From NCBI GenBank assembly GCA_000754455.1, contig JNSE01000030.1, positions 1 through 34,121 on the forward strand: a DNA stretch of 34,121 nt, written 5' to 3'. This document shows positions 14,815-23,433 of this stretch, in pieces. Position numbers and translations under genes: made by a program. Position 1 is the stretch's first letter. Every line of letters begins with the position of its first letter. The stretch comes from an actinobacterium acAMD-2 (GTDB lineage: Bacteria; Actinomycetota; Actinomycetes; UBA12327). A model generated the notes under the pieces. It did no database searches. It saw nothing but the letters and a program-made list of their open reading frames with translations, and was not told where the DNA came from.

Positions 14815-15702
14815 GTGACTAATCGTCAGCCGCTTGATTTCACCGATCCGCGGGACAACGTCTATGCCTTCGCCAAGATGTGGGGCAGCTTCGCGCCTGA
14901 GCCACATATCGCGACGTTCCACGGGACGATGTTTGCCTCCATCGGTACCGACCGGTTGTTGCCGGTGTTTGGGTTTGCCGGAACCGGTGTCACCAAAGTC
15001 AAGATGCTCGACAACGGTCACGTGCTCATGCGCGGCAAGGAAACCGGTTTTTTCACCGACTTAGAAACCGGTGTTCCGATGAAGACGTGGGACAACCCCT
15101 TCACGGGGGAGACGGTTGAGGTGTACGAATTCTTTAACGACACGGTCGGTGCTGAGCTCACTCTGGAGCTCCCCAAGTTGCATGTGGGCGACAACCCTGA
15201 TGCGGCCGTTCACATGAACTTTCGTCCGGGAAACGATGAGCCGGAATCCATCCCCCACATTTTGCCGTGGGAGGTGTACGGCGATGAAGTGTTGCTCGAG
15301 TGGGACTACATGCACTCTTACTCCAACCCGGTCACTCCGGCACTGTGGCCGAAGGCATCGACGGGTCCGTGGACCAACCCCAGTGAGCACTTCACGATCT
15401 ATACATCGTTGGCCGAACTCGAAGACCGTGATCTGCCCTCTGCTCACTTCCGCGCGGGCTTCTCGCGGCTCTCGCCGTGGTGGCCATGGATGCGCATGGG
15501 TGGCAGTGGCGTGGAAGGCGTGTTGTTTGGTCGCATGTTCTCGCGCACCACTCACCGTGGCATCGACGACGTCCCCCGTCCGATCCTGGATCGCATCATG
15601 GAACGCGATCCGTCGTACCTGGAACTGCCTGACGATTGGAATGCCGGACAGGTCTTGACCACGTGGGAGGCCTACGCCCGCGATGTTCCACCCGAGGTCT
15701 AG
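14815..15702 (+). CDS. DUF1838 family protein
   Basis: A 295-residue protein beginning DPRDNVYAFAKMWGSF and containing VLMRGKETGFFTDLETGVPMK region motifs, then TWDNPFTGETVEVYEFFND and a C-terminal half rich in Trp and Pro. This layout is that of DUF1838 (PF08894), a family without known biochemical role, found in environmental bacteria. No signal peptide is seen. GTG 14815 is chosen because GGAGA lies 5 nt upstream; an upstream in-frame ATG at 14716 would overlap the divergent exporter gene. A TAGGGT at 14780-14785 may be its -10. Its TAG stop overlaps that of the next, convergent gene within CTAG. Confidence 0.85.
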   Translation: MTNRQPLDFTDPRDNVYAFAKMWGSFAPEPHIATFHGTMFASIGTDRLLPVFGFAGTGVTKVKMLDNGHVLMRGKETGFFTDLETGVPMKTWDNPFTGETVEVYEFFNDTVGAELTLELPKLHVGDNPDAAVHMNFRPGNDEPESIPHILPWEVYGDEVLLEWDYMHSYSNPVTPALWPKASTGPWTNPSEHFTIYTSLAELEDRDLPSAHFRAGFSRLSPWWPWMRMGGSGVEGVLFGRMFSRTTHRGIDDVPRPILDRIMERDPSYLELPDDWNAGQVLTTWEAYARDVPPEV

Positions 15703-16247
15703 ACGCTGGCCTGGCGCTTCTTCGTTTGTTCTGGATCGCGATCCCAGAATTGGCGAGCAGCAAACCCATCGCGGCGCAAGAAGTGTTCGGTGAGCGAGAT
15801 GCGATCGGGGCGAAGGCGGAGCAACATGCCGTTGGGCACGGTGTCTGACGAGCGGCCGACTTCCCAATTGGATGCTGGGTACTTAAACACCGTCATGCCG
15901 TGTTCCCAGTCCGGCGTTCCCGGTTCGAGCAGTTCGCCTTTGCCAAACATTTGAATTCCGAACGCGCTCGCCCAACCGGCCATCGGGTTTGCCACGGCAA
16001 AAGACATTCGAGGATCGCGTTGGAGCGCCTTGATCTTGGGGCTATTGGGTTGCGGGTACACATAGATGTCTAATTCCTCAGAGTAAAACTCCACGGGACT
16101 ACAGATCGGACCGTTCTTACCGTTCGTGGCCATGTAGCCGATGTTGGTCAACGTCAGCACGCGCTCGATGCGAGCTTCGAGTTGCTCACGGGGAAGTTGT
16201 TCGGTGGGGCGATTTTCTAAATCAAGCCACTTGTGTGCCTTGCTCAT
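15699..16247 (-). CDS. Pyridoxamine 5'-phosphate oxidase-like FMN-binding split-barrel protein
   Basis: A 182-residue protein with the split-barrel core: LTLTNIGYMATNGKNGPICS near residues 31-50, then PVEFYSEELDIYVYPQPNSP, then KIKALQRDPRMSFAVANP, the usual run of strands that holds FMN or F420. Members include flavin- and F420-dependent oxidoreductases and general-stress proteins; the cofactor cannot be decided here. ATG 16247 has GGAGG 8 nt upstream. The gene converges on the DUF1838 gene with overlapping stops. The 116 bp upstream (16248-16363) show no convincing promoter. Confidence 0.85.
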   Translation of the reverse strand: MSKAHKWLDLENRPTEQLPREQLEARIERVLTLTNIGYMATNGKNGPICSPVEFYSEELDIYVYPQPNSPKIKALQRDPRMSFAVANPMAGWASAFGIQMFGKGELLEPGTPDWEHGMTVFKYPASNWEVGRSSDTVPNGMLLRLRPDRISLTEHFLRRDGFAARQFWDRDPEQTKKRQASV

Positions 16248-16363
16248 GTTGGTGCCTCCAGGTTCTGCGACGTTTGTCTACAGAGGGATTGAGCGGTCGG
16301 CGCGTGTGCATCCGATCCGCCCACGACGCTAGAGGATCGCGCCGAGTTTGACTCGTTGAACGA

Positions 16364-16876
16364 TTAAGTCAGCGGCAGTAGGGCCGACAAATCAGCGCGT
16401 GTGCCGCTGACGATCACCTGGTGTGCTTCCACAGCGCCAGCCCACGGGGTGCGCCCAGTTGATAAACGAATCCAGGTCAGGGCATCGGTCTCGATGGTGT
16501 TGGGTGGCGTGCCGCGGGTGTGAGCAGGGCCTTCAACACACTGAATAGCCGCGAAGGGAGGCACTCGCACCTCCACGCTCTTGCCCGGCGCCTTGTCGTA
16601 GAGGCGATCTAAGAAAACTTGTACGACGATGCGTTGGGCTTCGGGCGGGATGATCGGTCCAGCGCCAGCAGCCTGCGTGAGGTCAGTGGCTAAGACGGTG
16701 AGCGCGATGAGTTGTTCAAGCGGAGCACGATTAGACAGGGCTTGAATTTGTTGGTCAAAGAGCTCGTGAGAAGCACGTTCGTCATCACTGTGGTCCGCAA
16801 GCCAGATGCGCAGATTCGGTTTGAGTTGCGCGAGGGCATTAGCAATGCCGTGATCGTCGTACCGGCGCGGTGGCAT
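16364..16876 (-). CDS. Sterol-carrier-like protein (bacterial SCP ortholog family)
   Basis: A 170-residue protein. The C-terminal half, VRVPPFAAIQCVEGPAHTRG then TPPNTIETDALTWIRLSTGR and GTRADLSALLPL, matches the bacterial SCP ortholog domain (SCP_3, PF17844), related to SCP2 lipid-carrier folds. The N-terminal half is helical and resembles regions found with maleylpyruvate-isomerase-like proteins. Ligand and role are unknown. It starts 2 bp after the purL stop, so it is the last gene of purS-purQ-purL-SCP, a linkage common in actinobacteria. Confidence 0.82.
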   Translation of the reverse strand: MPPRRYDDHGIANALAQLKPNLRIWLADHSDDERASHELFDQQIQALSNRAPLEQLIALTVLATDLTQAAGAGPIIPPEAQRIVVQVFLDRLYDKAPGKSVEVRVPPFAAIQCVEGPAHTRGTPPNTIETDALTWIRLSTGRTPWAGAVEAHQVIVSGTRADLSALLPLT

Positions 16877-16878
16877 CG

Positions 16879-19134
16879 TTAGTGGTCAAACAATGCAGGC
16901 AGCGTTGCCGTGTGGACTTTACGGAGCGTGTCGAGCGCAATGCTGAATGTGACGTCTGGTGAGTTGACAACAAACGATGTTCCGCCAGAGGTTCCCATCA
17001 CGGCAGCCGGAACACCATGTTGTTGAGCCAGTGCAAGCAAACCGGCAGATTGTTCCGAAGTAACGGCGACGACAGCGCGGGCCACTGATTCACTCCACAG
17101 GCCGGTAAACGCATCGCCAGACAGGTTCAGCGTGGCACCGCGGTTTCCACGAAGGCACATTTCCACGACGGCTTGGGCCAATCCACCGTCTGAGAGGTCG
17201 TGAGCAGCGCTGACCATCCCTTCAGTGGCAGCGGAAATAAGGACTTCAGCCAGCTGGCGCTCGGCTTCGAGGTCGGGCTGGGGTGGCTGTCCGCCTAAGT
17301 GAGCGTGGACGACGTGTGCCCATTCCGAGCCATCAAATTCAGCCTTGGTTTCGCCCAAGACGATCAATGTCAAATCGTCAGCAGGCAAACCGTGTGACAA
17401 ATGCGTGTGCACGTCATCGATCACACCAAGAACTCCAACAACCGGAGTAGGCAAGATCGCGGTCTCGCCGGTCTGGTTGTAAAAGCTGACGTTGCCGCCG
17501 GTGACCGGAACGCCCAGGGTTAAGCAGGCATCAGCCAAACCAGTCACCGCTTCAGAGAACTGCCACATCACGGACGGGTCTTCAGGTGAACCGAAGTTCA
17601 AGCAGTTCGTTACCGCCAGCGGTCGCGCCCCTGTTGCCGCCACATTGCGGTACGCCTCACTCAACGCCAGCTGTGCGCCGAGGTAGGGGTTCAACATCGT
17701 GAAGCGGGCGTTGCAGTCGGTGGAAATCGCAACACCGCGTGAGGTGGAGTCGTCGATGCGCACCATCCCGGCATCTTCGGGTGTCGCCGATGCGGTGTTA
17801 CCCAGCACGTAGCGGTCGTATTGCGAGGTGATCCACGACTTATCCGCGAGGTTGGGAGATCCGACGAGCGCCAAGACCGTCTCCACGAACTCATCGGCCG
17901 AGGTCGGGCGCGCTAGGGAAGAAGCCGAGTTCGCGGCCAGTGCATCCTGGCTTGCGGGCTTGGAGAACGGGCGGTTGTAGACCGGGCCTTCGTGGGCGAC
18001 CGTGCGCGGTGGCACGTCCACGATTTGTTCGCCCTGCCATTCGATGGTCAAGCGTCCGCTGGAGTTGACCGTGCCAATCACGACTGCGTCAACATCCCAC
18101 TTCGCACAGATTTCCATGAACTGATCAAGGTTTGCCGGTTCCAGGATCGCGCACATGCGCTCCTGCGATTCACTCATCAAGATTTCTTCAGGACTCAAGG
18201 TCGCATCGCGCAAGGGAACCGAATCCAAGATCACGTGCATGCCGCCGTCACCGTTGCTAGCAAGTTCGGACGTGGCACAGGAAATTCCAGCGCCACCGAG
18301 GTCCTGGATTCCAACAATGATGTCTTCGGCAAAAATCTCGAGACAGCATTCGATCAAGACTTTTTCGGTGAAGGGGTCGCCGACTTGCACGCTGGGGCGC
18401 TTGGCCGGACCGTCTGCATCGAAGGTTTCAGAGGCAAGGACTGAGACACCGCCGATGCCGTCGCCACCAGTCTTTGCTCCAAACAGCACAACGAGGTTGC
18501 CGGTGCCCGAAGCAGTAGCCAGCAGAATGTCTTCGTGCTTCATGACTCCTACGCACAAGGCGTTGACCAGTGGGTTGCCCAAGTAGCTTTGGTCGAAGAC
18601 GACCTCGCCGCCGATGTTGGGAAGACCCAAACAGTTTCCGTAGCCACCGATGCCAGCCACGATGCCGGGCAGGACGCGTTGGGTGTCTTGTGCATCCGCA
18701 GGGCCAAAGCGCAGCGGGTCCATGACGGCGACTGGACGAGCACCCATGGTCAAAATGTCGCGGACGATTCCACCAATACCCGTCGCGGCGCCTTGGTAGG
18801 GCTCGACGTAGGACGGGTGGTTGTGTGATTCGACCTTAAACGTGACGGCATACCCATCACCGACGTCAACAACGCCTGCGTTTTCGCCCATGCCGACCAA
18901 GAGGGCATCGGTCTTGGGAGCCTTGTCACCGAATTGACGCAGGTGAACCTTGCTGGACTTGTACGAGCAGTGTTCACTCCACATGACCGAGTACATCGCT
19001 AACTCAGCACTGGTGGGACGACGACCAAGGATCTCTTTAATGCGGGCGTATTCGTCGGCCTTGAGTCCCAACTCAGACCATGGCTGCTGCGCATCGGGTG
19101 TAGCAGCAGCTTGGGCAGTGGTGTCGATACTCAT
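16879..19134 (-). CDS. purL: Phosphoribosylformylglycinamidine synthase, small-type PurL subunit
   Basis: PurL converts FGAR to FGAM with ATP, using ammonia passed from PurQ; PurS bridges the complex. At 751 residues it is the small PurL, without a fused glutaminase. Seen motifs: MWSEHCSYKSSK at 51-62, ESHNHPS at 102-108, DLGGAGISCATSE, and VTGGNVSFYNQT in the second half, reflecting the duplicated PurM-like fold. Its ATG shares one base with the purQ stop (19134), pointing to coupled translation and matched subunit levels. Confidence 0.97.
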   Translation of the reverse strand: MSIDTTAQAAATPDAQQPWSELGLKADEYARIKEILGRRPTSAELAMYSVMWSEHCSYKSSKVHLRQFGDKAPKTDALLVGMGENAGVVDVGDGYAVTFKVESHNHPSYVEPYQGAATGIGGIVRDILTMGARPVAVMDPLRFGPADAQDTQRVLPGIVAGIGGYGNCLGLPNIGGEVVFDQSYLGNPLVNALCVGVMKHEDILLATASGTGNLVVLFGAKTGGDGIGGVSVLASETFDADGPAKRPSVQVGDPFTEKVLIECCLEIFAEDIIVGIQDLGGAGISCATSELASNGDGGMHVILDSVPLRDATLSPEEILMSESQERMCAILEPANLDQFMEICAKWDVDAVVIGTVNSSGRLTIEWQGEQIVDVPPRTVAHEGPVYNRPFSKPASQDALAANSASSLARPTSADEFVETVLALVGSPNLADKSWITSQYDRYVLGNTASATPEDAGMVRIDDSTSRGVAISTDCNARFTMLNPYLGAQLALSEAYRNVAATGARPLAVTNCLNFGSPEDPSVMWQFSEAVTGLADACLTLGVPVTGGNVSFYNQTGETAILPTPVVGVLGVIDDVHTHLSHGLPADDLTLIVLGETKAEFDGSEWAHVVHAHLGGQPPQPDLEAERQLAEVLISAATEGMVSAAHDLSDGGLAQAVVEMCLRGNRGATLNLSGDAFTGLWSESVARAVVAVTSEQSAGLLALAQQHGVPAAVMGTSGGTSFVVNSPDVTFSIALDTLRKVHTATLPALFDH

Positions 19135-19811
19135 CAGGTGTTCACCAACCGTGACAAGACAGAGGTGAAGAAGGTCAAGCCATCAAGGCTAGGGCCAAAG
19201 CCCGCCTCAACCGCATGTTCGGGGTGTGGCATCAGACCGACAACGTTTCCGGCTTCATTGGTGATGCCCGCGATATCGCGACGCGAACCGTTGGGGTTGC
19301 CATCGATGTAGCGAGCAATGATGCGGCCAGTGGCTTCGAGTTCATCCAACGTGCGTTCGTCGGCGATGTAGGAGCCTTCGCCGTTCTTTAGCGGAATGAC
19401 GATTTCTTGGTTGGCGGCAAAGCCGGACGTGAAAGCAGAAGTGGTGTTCTCGATGCGCAGTTTTTGGTCCCTGCAGATGAAGTGCAAGTGGTCATTACGG
19501 GTCAAGGCGCCGGGCAAAAGGTGGGATTCGCACAGGACCTGGAAGCCGTTGCAGATACCAAAGACGGGCATTCCATCGTTGGCAGCGTCAATAATGGAGG
19601 TCATGATCGGCGAGAAGCGTGCGATGGCACCGGCGCGCAGGTAGTCACCGTAGGAAAAGCCACCGGGCAAGACCACCGCATCAACCTTTGACAGGTCAGT
19701 GGTTCCGTGCCACAGGGCTACGGGTTCGGCACCAGCCAACCGGATGGCGCGCTGTGCATCGCGATCGTCAAGTGAGCCAGGAAAAGTCACCACACCAACA
19801 CGAGGGGACAT
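19134..19811 (-). CDS. purQ: Phosphoribosylformylglycinamidine synthase, glutaminase subunit
   Basis: PurQ releases ammonia from glutamine for PurL. It is a 225-residue class I amidotransferase with nucleophile Cys87 in GICNGFQ and the His195/Glu197 pair in PHPEH. The N-terminus VGVVTFPGSLDDRD and the PGGFSYGDYLRAGAIAR loop are typical of the family. It starts 2 bp after the purS stop. Confidence 0.97.
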   Translation of the reverse strand: MSPRVGVVTFPGSLDDRDAQRAIRLAGAEPVALWHGTTDLSKVDAVVLPGGFSYGDYLRAGAIARFSPIMTSIIDAANDGMPVFGICNGFQVLCESHLLPGALTRNDHLHFICRDQKLRIENTTSAFTSGFAANQEIVIPLKNGEGSYIADERTLDELEATGRIIARYIDGNPNGSRRDIAGITNEAGNVVGLMPHPEHAVEAGFGPSLDGLTFFTSVLSRLVNT

Positions 19812-19813
19812 GC

Positions 19814-20062
19814 TTAGTTGTCCTCCACGCGAACAGTGAAGTCTTCAATGACGGTGTTAGCCAAGAGGGATTCAGCAAGTTCATGAATTGACGCGAGGGC
19901 TGCGTCATCTACGGGGCCATCGACCTGGAGTTCAAAGCGCTTGCCCTGTCGCACGCTGGCGATGGTGCTGTAACCCAATCGATCGGCTGCGCGTTCAACA
20001 GCCTTGCCTTGAGGGTCAAGGATTTCTGACTTAAGCATGACGTCGACGACGACGCGGGCCAC
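19814..20062 (-). CDS. purS: Phosphoribosylformylglycinamidine synthase subunit PurS
   Basis: A small bridging subunit of the PurSQL complex. The 82-residue product reads ARVVVDVMLKSEILDPQGKA, then SVRQGKRFELQVDG and ANTVIEDFTVRVE, the complete PurS family pattern. GTG 20062 is preferred: it gives the family N-terminus M-ARVVVDVML and has GGAG 5 nt upstream. A GTG two codons earlier (20068) would place the start almost on top of that site. It is the first gene of the block purS-purQ-purL-SCP. Confidence 0.94.
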   Translation of the reverse strand: MARVVVDVMLKSEILDPQGKAVERAADRLGYSTIASVRQGKRFELQVDGPVDDAALASIHELAESLLANTVIEDFTVRVEDN

Positions 20063-20096
20063 TGGCACTCCAGAGTTGGCAGGGACGATGTGCCCT

Positions 20097-20108
20097 CAGT
20101 CTATCGGC
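20097..20108 (-). promoter_or_regulatory. purS upstream 12-mer, probable -10 and shared purine motif
   Basis: GCCGATAGACTG on the minus strand is identical to the element before purF. TAGACT (20103-20098) would be the -10, giving a leader of about 30 nt before the GTG at 20062. It could be an extended -10 or the binding site of a common regulator. Confidence 0.5.
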
Positions 20109-20144
20109 GTGCTGTGGGGCGCTGGTGGCGGTTCGGTGCCGTGT

Positions 20145-21113
20145 TTAGGCGGGTGGAAAGGCTTGCCACGCAGACCAGGCGGACGTGACCATGTCTGCCA
20201 AAGAGCGCTGTGCCTGCCAGCCAAGCTCGCTGTGAATGCGGTTGACCGCAGCAACTAATGAGGCGGGATCGCCGGCGCGTGGAGCGGAGATCTCGTGGGC
20301 GAAGTCACTACCCATGGCGCTTCGCACCGCATCGAGCACATCGAGGACGCTAAATCCCATCCCTCGTCCCACGTTGTAAATATCGGTACGCCCGCCACGC
20401 TCGGCCTGGGTCACAGCAGCCACATGTGCCTCAGCCAGATCCTGAACGTGGATGTAGTCGCGAGTGCAGGTGCCATCAGGTGTGGGGTAGGTGTCGCCGA
20501 ACACCTGCGGGGCTTGGCCATTATCAAGTGCGCGTAAGACCATGGGAATGAGGTTGAACACTCCGGTGTCGCCGAGGTCATCGGCCCCGGCCCCTGCGAC
20601 ATTGAAGTAGCGCAAGGCAACCCAGGACAGGGCATAACCAGATTCGCTGAGGTCGCGCACGAGCCACTCTTGGGCCAACTTGGTTTGGCCGTACGGGTTA
20701 ATCGGCATGGTGGGGGTGTCTTCAGTGACCGCATCAACATCGGGTGATCCGTACACCGCTGCGCTCGAACTCAGGACCATGTGGTGCACGTCTGCGGCTT
20801 TGATTGCATCAAGCAAGGCCATCGTGCCCTGAACGTTTTGTTCAAAGTACATGTGGGGTTGTTCAACAGACTCCCCAACAGACTTCTTCGCGGCCAGATG
20901 AATCACACCGTCAACCCGGTGATCGGTCAAAGCTCGTGTGACGCTTTCGGTGTCCAAGATCGAAGCTTCGACGAACGGAACGCCTTCGGAGACCTTGCGG
21001 CGAAGTCCGGTCGATAAGTCATCAAGAACGACAACGTCATGGCCTTGGTCGTGAAGCGCGCGCAGGATGTGCGCTCCGATGTACCCGGCGCCTCCGGTCA
21101 GCATCCACTTCAT
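20145..21113 (-). CDS. galE: UDP-glucose 4-epimerase
   Basis: The enzyme interconverts UDP-glucose and UDP-galactose with bound NAD, feeding cell-surface polysaccharide and galactose metabolism. The 322-residue extended short-chain dehydrogenase has the NAD motif GGAGYIG at 7-13, Ser116/Ser117 in VLSSSAAVYG, catalytic Tyr141 and Lys145 (YGQTK), and the GalE-type ALRYFNVAGA. Other nucleotide-sugar epimerases are possible but fit less well. Its ATG overlaps the purC stop as ATGA, so it is part of the purine transcript although its reaction is unrelated. Confidence 0.9.
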   Translation of the reverse strand: MKWMLTGGAGYIGAHILRALHDQGHDVVVLDDLSTGLRRKVSEGVPFVEASILDTESVTRALTDHRVDGVIHLAAKKSVGESVEQPHMYFEQNVQGTMALLDAIKAADVHHMVLSSSAAVYGSPDVDAVTEDTPTMPINPYGQTKLAQEWLVRDLSESGYALSWVALRYFNVAGAGADDLGDTGVFNLIPMVLRALDNGQAPQVFGDTYPTPDGTCTRDYIHVQDLAEAHVAAVTQAERGGRTDIYNVGRGMGFSVLDVLDAVRSAMGSDFAHEISAPRAGDPASLVAAVNRIHSELGWQAQRSLADMVTSAWSAWQAFPPA

Positions 21114-22012
21114 GACAGTTCCTGACCCGTCAGTAATTCGTAGGCTTCGAGGTACTTAGCCCTGGTGGCGGCGACGATGTCTTGGGGCAAAGCGGGCGGC
21201 TCGGTCTCGCTGGTTCGATCCCACCCAGAGGCTGCCGATGTCAGCCAGTCACGCACGAATTGCTTGTCGTACGACGGCTGGACTGAACCAGGCTTCCAGC
21301 CGGCTGCTGGCCAAAAGCGCGAAGAGTCAGGCGTCAAGACTTCATCACCGAGCACGATGGTGCTGTCCGCGCCACGACCAAACTCAAACTTCGTGTCGGC
21401 CAACAAGATTCCGCGTTCGGCAGCGATGGCTTCTGCTCGCTGGTACACCGCGAGTGTGAGACGACGAAGTTCGTCGGCATCGCTTTGACCGATCAACGTG
21501 ACAACGTGCGCGAAATCAACATTTTCATCATGGTCGCCAAGGTCGGCTTTAGTCGCCGGCGTGAAGATCGGTTCGTCGAGACGACTGCCATCAACTAATC
21601 CACTCGGTAGTTCAACCCCACACACAGTGGAAGATGCGTTGTATTCAATCAATCCTGAGCCAGTGAGGTAGCCGCGGGCGACGCATTCAACCGGGAACAT
21701 GTCCAGGCGTTGGCACACCATCGCTCGTCCGGCCACCGCATCAGGAACATCAGTGGAAATCACGTGGTGGGGAACGATGTCCTTGAGTTGGTCAAACCAC
21801 CACAGTGACAAGCTCGTGAGGATGCGACCTTTGTCGGGAATCGGCGTGGACAGAACCCAGTCGTAGGCCGAAATGCGGTCGCTGGCCACGACTAACAGGT
21901 GACCCTCGGGGGTGCCATAGAGCGAGCGGACCTTGCCTTGGTGAACGAAGGAAAAGCCTTGCGCAAGAAGGGATTCGTGCGCGGGATCGGGCGGGAGCAA
22001 CGTGGTGGTCAC
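21110..22012 (-). CDS. purC: SAICAR synthetase
   Basis: PurC joins aspartate to CAIR with ATP. The 300-residue product has HQGKVRSLY, the family signature ASDRISAYDWVL and the second signature LADTKFEFG, with the usual PSYDKQFVRDWL near the C-terminus. The start is GTG 22012, overlapping the purB stop as GTGA. It lies between purB and galE in the purA-to-galE block. Confidence 0.96.
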   Translation of the reverse strand: MTTTLLPPDPAHESLLAQGFSFVHQGKVRSLYGTPEGHLLVVASDRISAYDWVLSTPIPDKGRILTSLSLWWFDQLKDIVPHHVISTDVPDAVAGRAMVCQRLDMFPVECVARGYLTGSGLIEYNASSTVCGVELPSGLVDGSRLDEPIFTPATKADLGDHDENVDFAHVVTLIGQSDADELRRLTLAVYQRAEAIAAERGILLADTKFEFGRGADSTIVLGDEVLTPDSSRFWPAAGWKPGSVQPSYDKQFVRDWLTSAASGWDRTSETEPPALPQDIVAATRAKYLEAYELLTGQELS

Positions 22013-23433
22013 AAGATGTCGCCGGGGCTATAGCGCGCGGCCTCAGGGCGGGAAGCAACGATCGCGTTGATGCGGTTCACCACTTCCGCGACTTGGGCTT
22101 GCGCGGCACCGGTGAACTCCAAAGGCTCGGATACCAACTCATTGATGTTTTCAAGAGTCAGTGGCAACCGATCGTCAGCGGCGAGGCGTTCGAACAAGTC
22201 GTTTCGGTCCGTTCCCTTTTCGCGCATTTCCAACGCGACAGCAACGGCGTGCTCCTTGATCGCTTCGTGTGCGCTCTCGCGGCCAACGCCGGCTCGAACC
22301 GAAGCCATCAAAATCTTGGTGGTGGTGAGGAATGGTAGGTAGCGCTGCAACTCTCGTTCAATGACCGCAGGGAAGACACCGAATTCATCAAGCACGGTGA
22401 GGAAGGTTTCGAAGAGGCCGTCGAGAGCGAAGAACGCATCGGGCAAGGCGACGCGGCGCACGACTGAACACGAAACATCGCCTTCGTTCCATTGATCGCC
22501 CGCAAGTTCGGTCGTCATGGACAAGTAACCCCGCAGCACGACAGACAAACCGTTGACGCGTTCGCACGAGCGCGTGTTCATCTTGTGTGGCATGGCGCTA
22601 GATCCGACTTGCCCAGGCTTGAAGCCTTCGGTGACCAGCTCGTTACCGGCCATGAGTCGGATCGTGGTGGCCAGACTGCTGGGCGCTGCGCTGGCCTGAA
22701 CTAGGGCACTGACCACGTCAAAGTCCAGTGAACGTGGATAGACCTGGCCGACGCTGGTCAAGACTTTGCTAAAGCCCAAGTGGGTGGCAATGCGTTGTTC
22801 GAGTTCGGCAAGTTTGGCGTTGTCGCCATCGAGCAGGTCCAGCATGTCTTGTGCTGTTCCCACAGGACCCTTGATTCCACGCAGCGGATAACGAGCAAGG
22901 AGGTCTTCGACGCGCTCGAGAGCAACGATCAGCTCGTCAGCCGCGGAGGCGAATCGCTTACCCATCGTGGTGGCTTGCGCTGCGACATTGTGACTGCGAC
23001 CGGTCATCACGACGGTGCTGTATTCGCCGGCGCGACTGCCCAGGCGGGCCAAAGTAGCGACGATGCGATCGCGAATGAGTTCGAGGGCCGAGCGAATCTG
23101 CAGTTGCTCAACGTTTTCGGTCAGGTCGCGTGAAGTCATGCCCTTGTGAATGTGTTCGTGTCCGGCCAGCGCATTGAATTCCTCAATACGTGCCTTGACG
23201 TCGTGTCGCGTTACACGTTCGCGAGCTGCGATGGAATTCAAGTCGACCGTGGTGAGCACGTTTTGATAGTCCGCGATCGCTTCAGCGGGAACGTCGATAC
23301 CTAGATCGCGTTGGGCCTGAAGCACAGCCACCCATAGTTGGCGTTCAAGAATGATTTTGTGGGTGGGCGACCAGAGGTCGGCCATAGCCGTTGATGCGTA
23401 CCGAGCAGCGAGAACATTCGGGACTGTGGTCAC
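22009..23433 (-). CDS. purB: Adenylosuccinate lyase
   Basis: PurB cleaves SAICAR to AICAR and adenylosuccinate to AMP, releasing fumarate. It is a 474-residue member of the fumarase/aspartase superfamily. The mobile-loop signature GSSAMPHKMN spans 277-286. GMTSRDLTEN near 98-107 and GRSHNVAAQATTMGKR near 145-160 hold the conserved His/Thr substrate contacts in their actinobacterial form. GTG 23433 overlaps the stop of the S51 gene (GTGA). Confidence 0.96.
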   Translation of the reverse strand: MTTVPNVLAARYASTAMADLWSPTHKIILERQLWVAVLQAQRDLGIDVPAEAIADYQNVLTTVDLNSIAARERVTRHDVKARIEEFNALAGHEHIHKGMTSRDLTENVEQLQIRSALELIRDRIVATLARLGSRAGEYSTVVMTGRSHNVAAQATTMGKRFASAADELIVALERVEDLLARYPLRGIKGPVGTAQDMLDLLDGDNAKLAELEQRIATHLGFSKVLTSVGQVYPRSLDFDVVSALVQASAAPSSLATTIRLMAGNELVTEGFKPGQVGSSAMPHKMNTRSCERVNGLSVVLRGYLSMTTELAGDQWNEGDVSCSVVRRVALPDAFFALDGLFETFLTVLDEFGVFPAVIERELQRYLPFLTTTKILMASVRAGVGRESAHEAIKEHAVAVALEMREKGTDRNDLFERLAADDRLPLTLENINELVSEPLEFTGAAQAQVAEVVNRINAIVASRPEAARYSPGDIL

